This document shows, piece after piece, positions 1-7,411 of a stretch of DNA of 64,000 nucleotides. Both the position numbers and the translations under genes were made by a program. Source of the DNA: Candidatus Palauibacter poriticola (GTDB lineage: Bacteria > Gemmatimonadota > Gemmatimonadetes > Palauibacterales > Palauibacteraceae). Numbering within the stretch: position 1 is the stretch's first letter; each line of letters starts with the position of its first letter. Below the pieces are notes generated by a model. It ran no database searches. It worked only from the letters and a program-made list of their open reading frames with translations, and was not told where the DNA came from. The stretch lies in the NCBI GenBank assembly GCA_012270965.1, contig JAAXHJ010000097.1:56280-120279 (forward strand). Reading direction: 5' to 3'.

Positions 1-685
1 TAATCGGGATGTCGAGGAGGTTCGCGGAGCGGGTGACGATGCGCGCGAGTTCCTCCGGCGGGTAGTAGCCGAGCCGCTCGACGACGCCGAAGCGCGCCCG
101 CATGGGGGCGGTCAGGAGCCCGAAACGGGTCGTCGCGCCCACGAGCGTAAAGCGTTCGAGCTTCATCGAGAAGGTCTCCACGCGAGGTCCGTCGCCGAGT
201 CGAATCTCGATGCGATAGTCCTCCATCGCCGGATAGAGAAACTCCTCGATCACGGGACGGAGGCGGTGGATCTCGTCGATGAAGAGGATTCCGCGCGGCG
301 GGAGGTTCGTGAGCAGGCCCGCGAGATCGCCCGGCTTCTCGAGCACGGGGCCGGAGGTGAGCTTGATCCCGACACCGAGTTCCCCGGCAAGGAGGAGGGC
401 AAGCGTCGTCTTCCCGAGGCCCGGCGGTCCGTAGAAGAGGGTGTGGTCGAGCGCCTCCTCGCGGCCGAGCGCCGCCTCCACGAAGACGGATAGGCTCTCC
501 TTCAGCCGCGCCTGTCCGATGAACTCGTCGAGCCGCTGCGGACGCAGCGAGGCGTCCGGACGCGCGTCGCTCTCGAGCACCTCGGGCGTCGTGATCTCCG
601 TGCGCGGACGGCTTCCCCCTCCGGCGCCCGCGTCGCCCGGGTTCCGCGCGTCGCCCGCTCGGCCCGGCGGCCCCGGCGCCGTCAT
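1..685 (-). CDS. ruvB: Holliday junction branch migration ATPase RuvB (3' end beyond window)
   Basis: RuvB is the hexameric AAA+ motor that drives Holliday junction branch migration with RuvA. The first 228 codons are present. After a Gly/Pro-rich N-terminal tail come [11 protein letters not shown], the Walker A motif [11 protein letters not shown], the Walker B region [10 protein letters not shown] and the sensor stretch LVGATTRFG. The reading continues to ANLLDIPI at the window edge. The ATG at 685 overlaps the ruvA stop in an ATGA junction, so translation is probably coupled. Family proteins are about 340 residues, so roughly one third is missing. Identification is secure. Confidence 0.96.
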   Translation of the reverse strand, partial: MTAPGPPGRAGDARNPGDAGAGGGSRPRTEITTPEVLESDARPDASLRPQRLDEFIGQARLKESLSVFVEAALGREEALDHTLFYGPPGLGKTTLALLLAGELGVGIKLTSGPVLEKPGDLAGLLTNLPPRGILFIDEIHRLRPVIEEFLYPAMEDYRIEIRLGDGPRVETFSMKLERFTLVGATTRFGLLTAPMRARFGVVERLGYYPPEELARIVTRSANLLDIPI

Positions 686-1284
686 ACGTGCCGCAGCGCG
701 CGGCGCACGAGTTCCTCGGCGCCGACGTCGGGCTCCCCGGCCGGCCGCGCGAGCCCCCGCAGGGCGCGACCGACGGCCTTCTCGCTCTGGGAGCGCGGGT
801 AGCCGAGGCCGCGCAGCGCCTGAACGGCCGCCGCCGCGACGCCGCCGCCCGCCACGGGGTCGTCGCCCGCGTCACCCAAGTCGTCGAGCTTGTCCGCGAG
901 TTCGATCACGATGCGCTCGGCGGTCTTCCTGCCCACGCCGCTCACGGTCTGGAGCGTGCGGTGGTCCTTGGCCCGGATCGCGCGCACGACGCGTTCGGGC
1001 GGAAGCGCCCCCAGGATCGCGAGCGCGAGGCGGGGGCCCACGCCACTTGGGACGCGGAGCCGTTGGAAGAGTTCGCGGTCGCGCGGGGTCTCGAAACCGA
1101 ACAGCTCGAAGGCGTTATCGCGCACGACGAGGACGGTGTGCAGCTCGACTTCGGTTCCCTCGGGCGGAAGGCGTCCCGCGAGCCCGAGCGGCACGCCGAC
1201 CTCGTAGCCGACGCCGTCGCCCGTGAGGACCTCGACGAGGCCTTCCGCGCGCCCGACGAGTTCGCCCCGGAGGCGCCGGATCAC
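682..1284 (-). CDS. ruvA: Holliday junction DNA helicase subunit RuvA
   Basis: RuvA binds the four-way junction and loads RuvB. The 200-residue length is typical. The N-terminal OB domain starts [10 protein letters not shown]. Tandem helix-hairpin-helix motifs follow ([17 protein letters not shown] and [16 protein letters not shown]), then a flexible linker and a C-terminal RuvB-interacting domain ([16 protein letters not shown]). The gene follows ruvC after a 57-bp gap and overlaps ruvB by 4 bases, keeping the common yebC-ruvC-ruvA-ruvB order. Confidence 0.96.
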   Translation of the reverse strand: MIRRLRGELVGRAEGLVEVLTGDGVGYEVGVPLGLAGRLPPEGTEVELHTVLVVRDNAFELFGFETPRDRELFQRLRVPSGVGPRLALAILGALPPERVVRAIRAKDHRTLQTVSGVGRKTAERIVIELADKLDDLGDAGDDPVAGGGVAAAAVQALRGLGYPRSQSEKAVGRALRGLARPAGEPDVGAEELVRRALRHV

Positions 1285-1341
1285 GGAAGACTCCGCCGCG
1301 CGCGGCTCACCGGAGCGCTCCGTTCACGCGTACCACCCGGC

Positions 1342-1818
1342 TCACCGAAGCGGTCCGCCGAGGAGGTGGCAGAGCGCGACGGCGCATCCGTCCGCCGCGT
1401 CCGCCGGACGCGGTGGCTCGCCGAGCCGCAGATGGTGCTTGACCATGAAGCCGACCTGCTCCTTGCTCGCGGCGCCCGTCCCGACGACGCGCTTCTTGAC
1501 CTCGCGCGGCGCGTACTCGTACACGGTCAGGCCTCGCAGCTCCGCCGCGAGCACGAGGACGCCGCGCGCGTGCCCGAGCACGAGCGCCGTGCGCGCGTTC
1601 CGGCCGTGAAAGGGGCTCTCGATCGCGACGCACGCGGGCTCGAGCCGGTCGATGATTTCGAGCGCCGCGGTGTGGATCTCCACCAGACGCCCGGGGAGGT
1701 CGTCTGCGCGCGGCCGCACGACGCCGCACTCGACGAGGCGGTGCGCGAGCCGTCCCGGGCGGCCCCCTTCGACGAGGCCGTAACCGGTCGCCCGCGTGCC
1801 CGGGTCGACGCCCAGCAC
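1342..1818 (-). CDS. ruvC: Crossover junction endodeoxyribonuclease RuvC
   Basis: RuvC is the Holliday junction resolvase. At 158 residues it has the usual family size. It begins LGVDPGTRATG, carrying the first catalytic Asp. The second acidic site is in VAIESPF (Glu about 67), and the C-terminal pair lies in DAADGCAVALCH. The GTG start at 1818 lies two bases after the yebC stop, so it is likely translated from the same message. No in-frame ATG exists before the first catalytic Asp, which supports the GTG start. Confidence 0.94.
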   Translation of the reverse strand: MLGVDPGTRATGYGLVEGGRPGRLAHRLVECGVVRPRADDLPGRLVEIHTAALEIIDRLEPACVAIESPFHGRNARTALVLGHARGVLVLAAELRGLTVYEYAPREVKKRVVGTGAASKEQVGFMVKHHLRLGEPPRPADAADGCAVALCHLLGGPLR

Positions 1819-1820
1819 TC

Positions 1821-2573
1821 TCAGGGAGCTTCCCAGCCCTCCCCCTCCGCCTCCTCCAGATCGACGTTCGTGTTCACCTTCAGCACGTCGTCGTGCTCGT
1901 CGAGCGCGTGCAGGACGGCGAGCACCTTCTCCGCGTCGCGCCCTGCCAGCTTAACCGTGTTGCTGGGCACCATCGCGAGTTCCGCCTCCTCGACCGGAAG
2001 GCCGGCGTCGCGCAACGCGCCCAGGACGTCGTGGAAGTCGGGCCCCGCCGTCGTCACGACGTACATCCCGTCCTCGGACTCGAAGTTCTCCGCTCCCGCC
2101 TCGAGCGCCGCGTCGAGCGCCGCGTCCTCGTCGCACTCGCCGGCGGGCACGAGGATCTGGCCCTTGCGCTCGAACATCCACGCGACGGAGCCGCTCTGGC
2201 CCAGGTTGCCGCCCCGCTTGTCGAGCAGATGCCGGAGTTCGGCCAGCGTGCGCCGCGGGTTGTCCGTCAGGCACTCGAGGTACAGTGCCGCACCGCCCGG
2301 CGCGTAGCCCTCGTGCGCGACCTCTTCGAAGCTCGCTCCCGGCAGGTCCCCCGTCCCGCGCCGCACCGCGCGATCGATGTTCTCGGCCGGCATGCGCTGG
2401 CTCTTCGCGTTGTCGATCGCGGTCCGCAGCCGCGGGTTGAAGTCCGGATCCCCGCCGCCTTCGCGCGCCGCCACGGCGATTTCGCGACCGAGCTTGGAGA
2501 AGAGCTTCCCCTTCGCCTTGTCGGTCACCGCCTTCTGGCGCTTGATCTTCGACCACTTCGAATGCCCCGCCAC
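1821..2573 (-). CDS. yebC: YebC/PmpR (TACO1) family protein
   Basis: This 250-residue protein has the hallmark N-terminus MAGHSKWSKIKRQK, and later motifs such as GRKGQILVP and a C-terminal acidic NVDLEEAEGEGW. YebC/TACO1 proteins act as transcription regulators or, as shown for relatives, help ribosomes through proline stretches. The gene lies immediately before ruvC and 22 bp after the fusA-like stop. The order is widely conserved in bacteria, and family assignment is secure, although the molecular role here is not shown by the sequence. Confidence 0.95.
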   Translation of the reverse strand: MAGHSKWSKIKRQKAVTDKAKGKLFSKLGREIAVAAREGGGDPDFNPRLRTAIDNAKSQRMPAENIDRAVRRGTGDLPGASFEEVAHEGYAPGGAALYLECLTDNPRRTLAELRHLLDKRGGNLGQSGSVAWMFERKGQILVPAGECDEDAALDAALEAGAENFESEDGMYVVTTAGPDFHDVLGALRDAGLPVEEAELAMVPSNTVKLAGRDAEKVLAVLHALDEHDDVLKVNTNVDLEEAEGEGWEAP

Positions 2574-2595
2574 CGGATACCGCCCGCTCGTCCTG

Positions 2596-4683
2596 CTAGC
2601 CGTCGTCGCGCTGCGAATCGGCGATCACCCTCTCTTGAACATGCGGAGGAACCTGCTCGTACGCAGCCAAGCTGCGCGTGTGGGTCGCCTTTCCGTGCGT
2701 CAGGGAGCGCAGCGCGGCGGAGTACTTGTAGAGTTCGGCCTGGGGAACGTGCGCCTTCACGACCTGCCGCCGCCCCTTCGAGTCCATTCCGAGCACGCGC
2801 CCGCGCCGCTGGTTGAGGTCTCCCATCACCTCGCCCATGTATTCCTCGGGCGTCTCGACCTCGACCTCCATGATCGGCTCGAGGATCACGGGGTTCGCGT
2901 CTCGCGCAACCTTCTGGAACGCGATCGAGCCCGCGATCTGGAAGGCGATGTCCGAACTGTCCACGGAGTGATGCGCACCGTCGTAGCATTCGGCTTGGAA
3001 GTCGACGAGCGGATAGCCGGCGAGGACCCCCCTGCTCGAGGCCTCCCCGATCCCCTTGCCCACGGCCGGGACGAACTTGGTCGGGATCACGCCGCCCTTG
3101 ATCGAGTCGACGAACTTGTACCCCTCCCCGCGCGGCAACGGGCTGAGCCGGATGTAGCAGTCGCCGAACTGCCCGCGCCCGCCCGACTGCTTCTTGTGGC
3201 GTCCCTGCCCCTCCGCGGTCTTCGTGATCGTCTCGCGGTAGGCGATGTTCGGCTGGTGCGTGTCCACGTTAACCCCGTACTTCCGGGTCATCTTCTCCAG
3301 CGAGATGTTGAGGTGGATCTCCCCCAACCCGCGGATGATCGTCTGCCCCCGCTCGGGGTCGTAGCCGGAGGAGAAGGTCGGATCCTCCTCGTGCAGCTTC
3401 GCGAGGCCGCTGCCGATCTTGTCTTCGTCGGCCCGGGTGCGGGCGGTGACGGCGAGGGAGAGATCGGGCTGTGGCCACGGGATTCCCCCGAAGGAGAGCT
3501 GGCTCCCGCCGTCGCACAGGGTGTCCCCGGTGTGCGTGTCCTTGAGCTTGGTCACAACCCCGATGTCGCCGGGGTTCAGCGCCTCGACATCGATGCGGCG
3601 CGACCCGTGCGGAATCGCGAGGTGCGCGATGCGCTCGCTGGCGGAGCGGTCGGGGTTGGCGAGCGTGACGCCGTTCTCGATGCGGCCGGAGAAGACGCGG
3701 AAATAGCTCAGGTCGCCGATGTGCGGTTCGGACGTCGTCTTGAAGACGAGCGCCGCCGTGGGCGACGCGGCTCCCGGCTCCAGCGCCACCTCGCCGCCTC
3801 CGTCACGCACCGTCCGGGGCGCGGCGCGGTCGGGCGCGGGAAACAGTTCCACGATGCGGTCCATGAGGGCTGGGACGCCCGCGCTCGTCTGGCATGAACC
3901 GCAGAACACGGGGACGATGCCGCCGGAGCGGATCGCCTCGGCGAACACCTTCACGAGCCGGCCGGGATCGAGCTCCTCGCCCTCAAAATAGGCTTCGAGC
4001 AGTTCGTCATCCCTCGACACGATCGCCTCGATGAGTTCCTCGCGGAGATCCTCCACCTCCGCCGCGACGTCGGCGGGCGCATCGGCCACGCCGGCCGCGC
4101 CCTTGTCTCCCCCCCCGGAGGTGTGGGCCTTCATCGTGAGGAGGTCGACGAAGCCGCCGAAGTCGACGCCCGCCCCGATGGGGACGTGGACCGGCATCGC
4201 CGCGGAGGTGAGTTCGTCCCGGATCTGACCGAGCGTGTTGCGGAAGTCCGCGTTGTCCCGGTCCATCATAGAGACGAAGACGGCCCGCGGCAGACTCGCG
4301 GCGTCCGCGGCCGCCCAAGTCTTTTCCGTCCCCACCTCGACGCCTGAAATCGCATCGATGACGCAGATGCCGGCGTCCGCGACGCGGATCCCCGCCACGA
4401 CTTCACCCAGGAAGTCCAGGTAGCCGGGGGTGTCGATGAGGTTGATCCGCACGCCGTCCCGGACGGCGTGGGCGACGGCGAGGTTGATCGAGATCTTGTG
4501 GCCGGTCTCTTCCGGCGTGAAGTCGGTGAGCGCGTTTCCCTTCTGGACATCGCCCTTCCGCGTGGCCCCGCCGGCGATGTAGCTCATCGAGTCCACGAGC
4601 GTCGTTTTTCCCGCCCCTCCGTGCCCGAAGAGGACGACGTTGCGGAGGTTCCGCGTTTGATACTCAGAGGCGGCAGACGCCAT
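2596..4683 (-). CDS. Elongation factor G-like translational GTPase (FusA2 type)
   Basis: The product is 695 residues with the full EF-G layout. The G domain has a P-loop GHGGAGKTTL instead of the canonical AHIDAGKTT. G3 is DTPGYLDFLGEV instead of DTPGHVDF, and the G4 region reads SMMDRDNADF where the classical factor has NKMDR. Domain IV/V motifs follow (GRGQFGDCYIRL, RGRVLGMDS). These differences are typical of EF-G-like paralogues rather than the housekeeping factor. The longer open frame starts at 4815, but ATG 4683 follows a perfect AGGAGG at 6-bp spacing and gives the conserved N-terminus. Confidence 0.9.
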   Translation of the reverse strand: MASAASEYQTRNLRNVVLFGHGGAGKTTLVDSMSYIAGGATRKGDVQKGNALTDFTPEETGHKISINLAVAHAVRDGVRINLIDTPGYLDFLGEVVAGIRVADAGICVIDAISGVEVGTEKTWAAADAASLPRAVFVSMMDRDNADFRNTLGQIRDELTSAAMPVHVPIGAGVDFGGFVDLLTMKAHTSGGGDKGAAGVADAPADVAAEVEDLREELIEAIVSRDDELLEAYFEGEELDPGRLVKVFAEAIRSGGIVPVFCGSCQTSAGVPALMDRIVELFPAPDRAAPRTVRDGGGEVALEPGAASPTAALVFKTTSEPHIGDLSYFRVFSGRIENGVTLANPDRSASERIAHLAIPHGSRRIDVEALNPGDIGVVTKLKDTHTGDTLCDGGSQLSFGGIPWPQPDLSLAVTARTRADEDKIGSGLAKLHEEDPTFSSGYDPERGQTIIRGLGEIHLNISLEKMTRKYGVNVDTHQPNIAYRETITKTAEGQGRHKKQSGGRGQFGDCYIRLSPLPRGEGYKFVDSIKGGVIPTKFVPAVGKGIGEASSRGVLAGYPLVDFQAECYDGAHHSVDSSDIAFQIAGSIAFQKVARDANPVILEPIMEVEVETPEEYMGEVMGDLNQRRGRVLGMDSKGRRQVVKAHVPQAELYKYSAALRSLTHGKATHTRSLAAYEQVPPHVQERVIADSQRDDG

Positions 4684-4793
4684 GTACACCTCCTGGGATG
4701 GAACCGGGGCCGGCGACCCGCGACAGGCGCTTGCTCCGGCCACGGGCCGTTCGATGCGCGACGCTCCCGGCCGGGGGCTCGCGCGGGGCGGAC

Positions 4794-4822
4794 ATTGTAG
4801 AAACCGGCGGCGCAAAACTCCA
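4794..4822 (-). promoter_or_regulatory. Putative sigma-70 promoter of the fusA-like/yebC/ruv unit
   Basis: On the minus strand a -10 hexamer TACAAT (4799-4794) is preceded by 17 bp and a weak -35 TGGAGT (4822-4817). It would give a leader of about 105 bases before ATG 4683. The -10 is good and the -35 poor, so this is a prediction only. Confidence 0.45.
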
Positions 4823-4828
4823 GCCGCC

Positions 4829-4893
4829 GGACCCGGCCACCAGACCCGGCCATCGGATCCGGCCGCGGGACCCGGCCATAGGATCCGGCCATC
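4829..4893. repeat. Short tandem repeat, about 13 bp x 5
   Basis: Five imperfect copies of a GGAYCCGGCCATC-like unit fill the gap between the rhomboid gene and the fusA-like promoter. No coding role is visible. The 217-bp gap 4684-4900 otherwise holds only the putative promoter. Confidence 0.8.
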
Positions 4894-4900
4894 GGGGCGC

Positions 4901-5782
4901 CTAGTGTGTGCGGGTCTTTTTCCGCGTCCCCTGTGTCTGCTGGTACTGCCGGCTCACCGCGTCGAGGAAGGCGCGTTCGCGCGCCGAGAGGGAGTCCATG
5001 CCGCTCGCGCGGATCTTGTCGAGGATGCGGTCCACCTCATCGAGCGCATCCCCGTCCGGCCGGGGGCGGCGGCGAGGCGTGGGGTCCGGCGGCGGTGCGG
5101 CGCGCCGCGCCCTCCCGCGCGGGGGCACCGGCCGTTCCTTATAGAACACCCCGTGCGCGAGGCGGCCAATGCGTTCTCCGAATCGGAGGTAGACGAACCC
5201 GGTCACGAGTCCACCGAGGTGCGCCCAGTGCGCCACGCCGTCCGCCGACCCTTGTACGGTCGAAAGGAGGGTGAAGGCGCCGAGCGCGGCCACGAACCAC
5301 TTCGCCGGCACGGGAAAGACGAAGTAGAGGAAGATCTTCGCGTCGGGCCAGTTGAGGGCGAAGGCCACGAGGATGCCGAAGATGGCGCCCGAAGCTCCCA
5401 CCATGATCGTCGGTCCCGTGAGCGAATAGAGCAGGACCGAGAAGGCCGCCGCCCCGAGGCCGGTCACGAGGTAGAAGCGGAGGAAGAAACGGCTGCCCCA
5501 CTTCTGTTCGAGCGGCGGACCGAAGAAGAAGAGGGCGAGCATGTTCATGAACACGTGCATGAAGCCGCCGTGCACGAACATGTAGGTGACGACGGTCCAC
5601 GGGCGCGTGAGGAAACCGGGCACGGAGAAGCCGAGCCACTCGATCGCCCCGACGGGCACGAGCCGCATCGGCATGAGGAGGAAGATCGCGAAGTTCGCGA
5701 TCATGAGGCGCAGAACCCACCGACTCATCGGGAAGCCGTGGCCTAAGCGGACCCCGCCGGTCTGGTACGCGGACCGTCTCAT
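4901..5782 (-). CDS. Rhomboid family intramembrane serine protease
   Basis: A 293-residue polytopic membrane protein. It shows the rhomboid signatures: a long loop-1 region (FVHGGFMHVFMNMLALFFFG), the catalytic serine in GASGAIFG (about residue 131), and the histidine in AHLGG in a later membrane segment (about 189). The C-terminal cytoplasmic tail is rich in Arg and Pro. ATG 5782 shares one base with the ddl stop. A GTG at 5785 is the alternative start. It is the last gene of a long minus-strand run. Substrates cannot be inferred. Confidence 0.92.
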   Translation of the reverse strand: MRRSAYQTGGVRLGHGFPMSRWVLRLMIANFAIFLLMPMRLVPVGAIEWLGFSVPGFLTRPWTVVTYMFVHGGFMHVFMNMLALFFFGPPLEQKWGSRFFLRFYLVTGLGAAAFSVLLYSLTGPTIMVGASGAIFGILVAFALNWPDAKIFLYFVFPVPAKWFVAALGAFTLLSTVQGSADGVAHWAHLGGLVTGFVYLRFGERIGRLAHGVFYKERPVPPRGRARRAAPPPDPTPRRRPRPDGDALDEVDRILDKIRASGMDSLSARERAFLDAVSRQYQQTQGTRKKTRTH

Positions 5783-6984
5783 CACCCCGGGCCCGCCTCG
5801 CCGCCCCCTTGGAGGTCGATGGCGGAGGCGAGCCGCTCGTCACGTTCCGCGCGCTCGATCGCCAGCCGCAGGAGACGGTCGATGAGTTCCGGATAGGACA
5901 CGCCGCTCGCCTCCCAGAGCTTGGGGTACATGCTGATCCGGGTGAAGCCCGGGAGCGTGTTGATCTCGTTCACCACCAGTGAACCCGCCGCGAGCGGGCC
6001 GCAAGCCTCCGTCGCGAGGAAGAGGTCGACGCGGGCCATCCCCTCGCAGCATAGCACGCGGAAGGCGCGAACGGCGATCTCGCGGGCCCGCGCCGTCGTC
6101 TCGGCGTCAAGGTCCGCGGGGATGAGCAGCTCCGCACCGTCGTGGTCCAGGTATTTCGCTTCGTAGGAGTAGAACGCGTGCGTCGGGGCGATCTCCCCCG
6201 GGATGGAGGCTTCGGGGGTCTCGTTCCCGAGTACGGAGATCTCGATCTCGCGGCCCCGGATCGTCCGTTCGAGGAGGATCTTCGTGTCGAAGGAAAAGGC
6301 CTCGTCGAGGGCCCGCCGGTAGTCGGGGTCGGTGTCGACCTTCGACACGCCGACGGACGATCCCATGTTCGCCGGCTTCACGAAGATGGGGGCGTCGAGG
6401 GCGCTCAGGGCCTCGTCCCAGGAGGGGGCCTCGCGCCGCGAGAGGACGGTGATGAAGGGCGCGACGGGGACGCCGGCGTCGCGCAACAGCCGCTTGGCCA
6501 CATCCTTGTCCATGCACACGGCCGAGCCGAGGACCCCGGGCCCAACGAAGGGCACGTGCGAGAGCCGCAGAAGTCCCTGGACGGTGCCGTCCTCGCCGAA
6601 GGGGCCGTGCAGGACGGGGAAGATGACGTCGAGTTCCGGCAACTCGGCCGGCTCCGGAAGTCCCTCGCCGGAGCCCTCGCGCCCGCCGGGAGCGGCGTCG
6701 TCGCGGGGGACGACGGGTACGATCCGGGGGCGGCGGCCGGGCGTCGGGGCAAGCCTGATCGGCGCGTCCGGGAGGCGGATGCGCCGCGGGTCCGAGGCGT
6801 GCCGGAGAAAGCGCGATTCGTCGGCGAGGTGCCAGCGGCCGCGGCGGTCGATGCCGATGAGCACGATGTCGCAGCGCTCGCGGTCGATCGCCTCGATGAC
6901 GTTCTTCGCCGAACGGAGCGATACTTCGTGCTCCGGGGATTCGCCGCCGAAGAGTACGCCGACGCGCAGGCGGCGGTCAGCCAT
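5782..6984 (-). CDS. ddl: D-alanine--D-alanine ligase
   Basis: Ddl makes the D-Ala-D-Ala dipeptide for peptidoglycan by ATP-dependent ligation in the cytoplasm. The 400-residue product starts RLRVGVLFGGESPEHEVSL, a clear family N-terminus. It contains HGPFGEDGTVQG, the ATP-grasp lysine region PIFVKPANMGSSVGVSKV, and the C-terminal metal-binding stretch VNEINTLPGFTRISMYP. A loop of about 40 residues near positions 60-105 is longer than in short Ddl forms, as in the larger VanA-like architecture. It overlaps the upstream TonB-domain gene by 8 bases. Confidence 0.95.
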   Translation of the reverse strand: MADRRLRVGVLFGGESPEHEVSLRSAKNVIEAIDRERCDIVLIGIDRRGRWHLADESRFLRHASDPRRIRLPDAPIRLAPTPGRRPRIVPVVPRDDAAPGGREGSGEGLPEPAELPELDVIFPVLHGPFGEDGTVQGLLRLSHVPFVGPGVLGSAVCMDKDVAKRLLRDAGVPVAPFITVLSRREAPSWDEALSALDAPIFVKPANMGSSVGVSKVDTDPDYRRALDEAFSFDTKILLERTIRGREIEISVLGNETPEASIPGEIAPTHAFYSYEAKYLDHDGAELLIPADLDAETTARAREIAVRAFRVLCCEGMARVDLFLATEACGPLAAGSLVVNEINTLPGFTRISMYPKLWEASGVSYPELIDRLLRLAIERAERDERLASAIDLQGGGEAGPG

Positions 6985-7411
6985 CGGACGCCGGCATGGG
7001 ATAGCGGATGGGGAGTCGCGCCCAGATGGCGGTGGGGGCGCCGCGGTGTTGCGCCGGCCGGTAGCGGAGGAGGCGGGCCCCCTCCACGGCGGCCGAGTCG
7101 AGGACGGCGTGTCCCGATGAGGTCACGACCGAGACGGAGTCGACGCGTCCGACAGCGGAAATCCGAATGCGGAGGAGGATCTCTCCGCCCGCGCCCTCCT
7201 CCAGGGCGGCGGCCGGGTAGGGGAAGGCGGGAGACGGCGCGGACTCGAGCGCGGGCCACACGAGACCACCCTCGCGGAGCTGATCCACGCGCAGCGCTCC
7301 GACCTCGGGATCCGGCTCGTCCGTGCACCCGGTGGACGCGGTGCCGGCGAGGGCGGCGAGAACCGCACGAACCCGGGACCCGGCGGCACGCGGCAAGAGC
7401 CTTCTAGGCAT
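6977..7411 (-). CDS. TonB C-terminal domain protein with possible lipoprotein signal
   Basis: A 144-residue exported protein. The N-terminus is basic and then hydrophobic, ending in STGC, a plausible lipobox (Cys about 29). The remainder is a TonB C-terminal fold: YPAAALEEGAGGEILLRIRISAVGRVDSV, then VVTSSGHAVLDSAAVEGARLLRYRPAQ. There is no long Pro-rich spacer and no ExbB/ExbD next to it, so it may not be a classical energy transducer. It overlaps both mutS and ddl by 8 bases. Confidence 0.82.
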   Translation of the reverse strand: MPRRLLPRAAGSRVRAVLAALAGTASTGCTDEPDPEVGALRVDQLREGGLVWPALESAPSPAFPYPAAALEEGAGGEILLRIRISAVGRVDSVSVVTSSGHAVLDSAAVEGARLLRYRPAQHRGAPTAIWARLPIRYPMPASDG

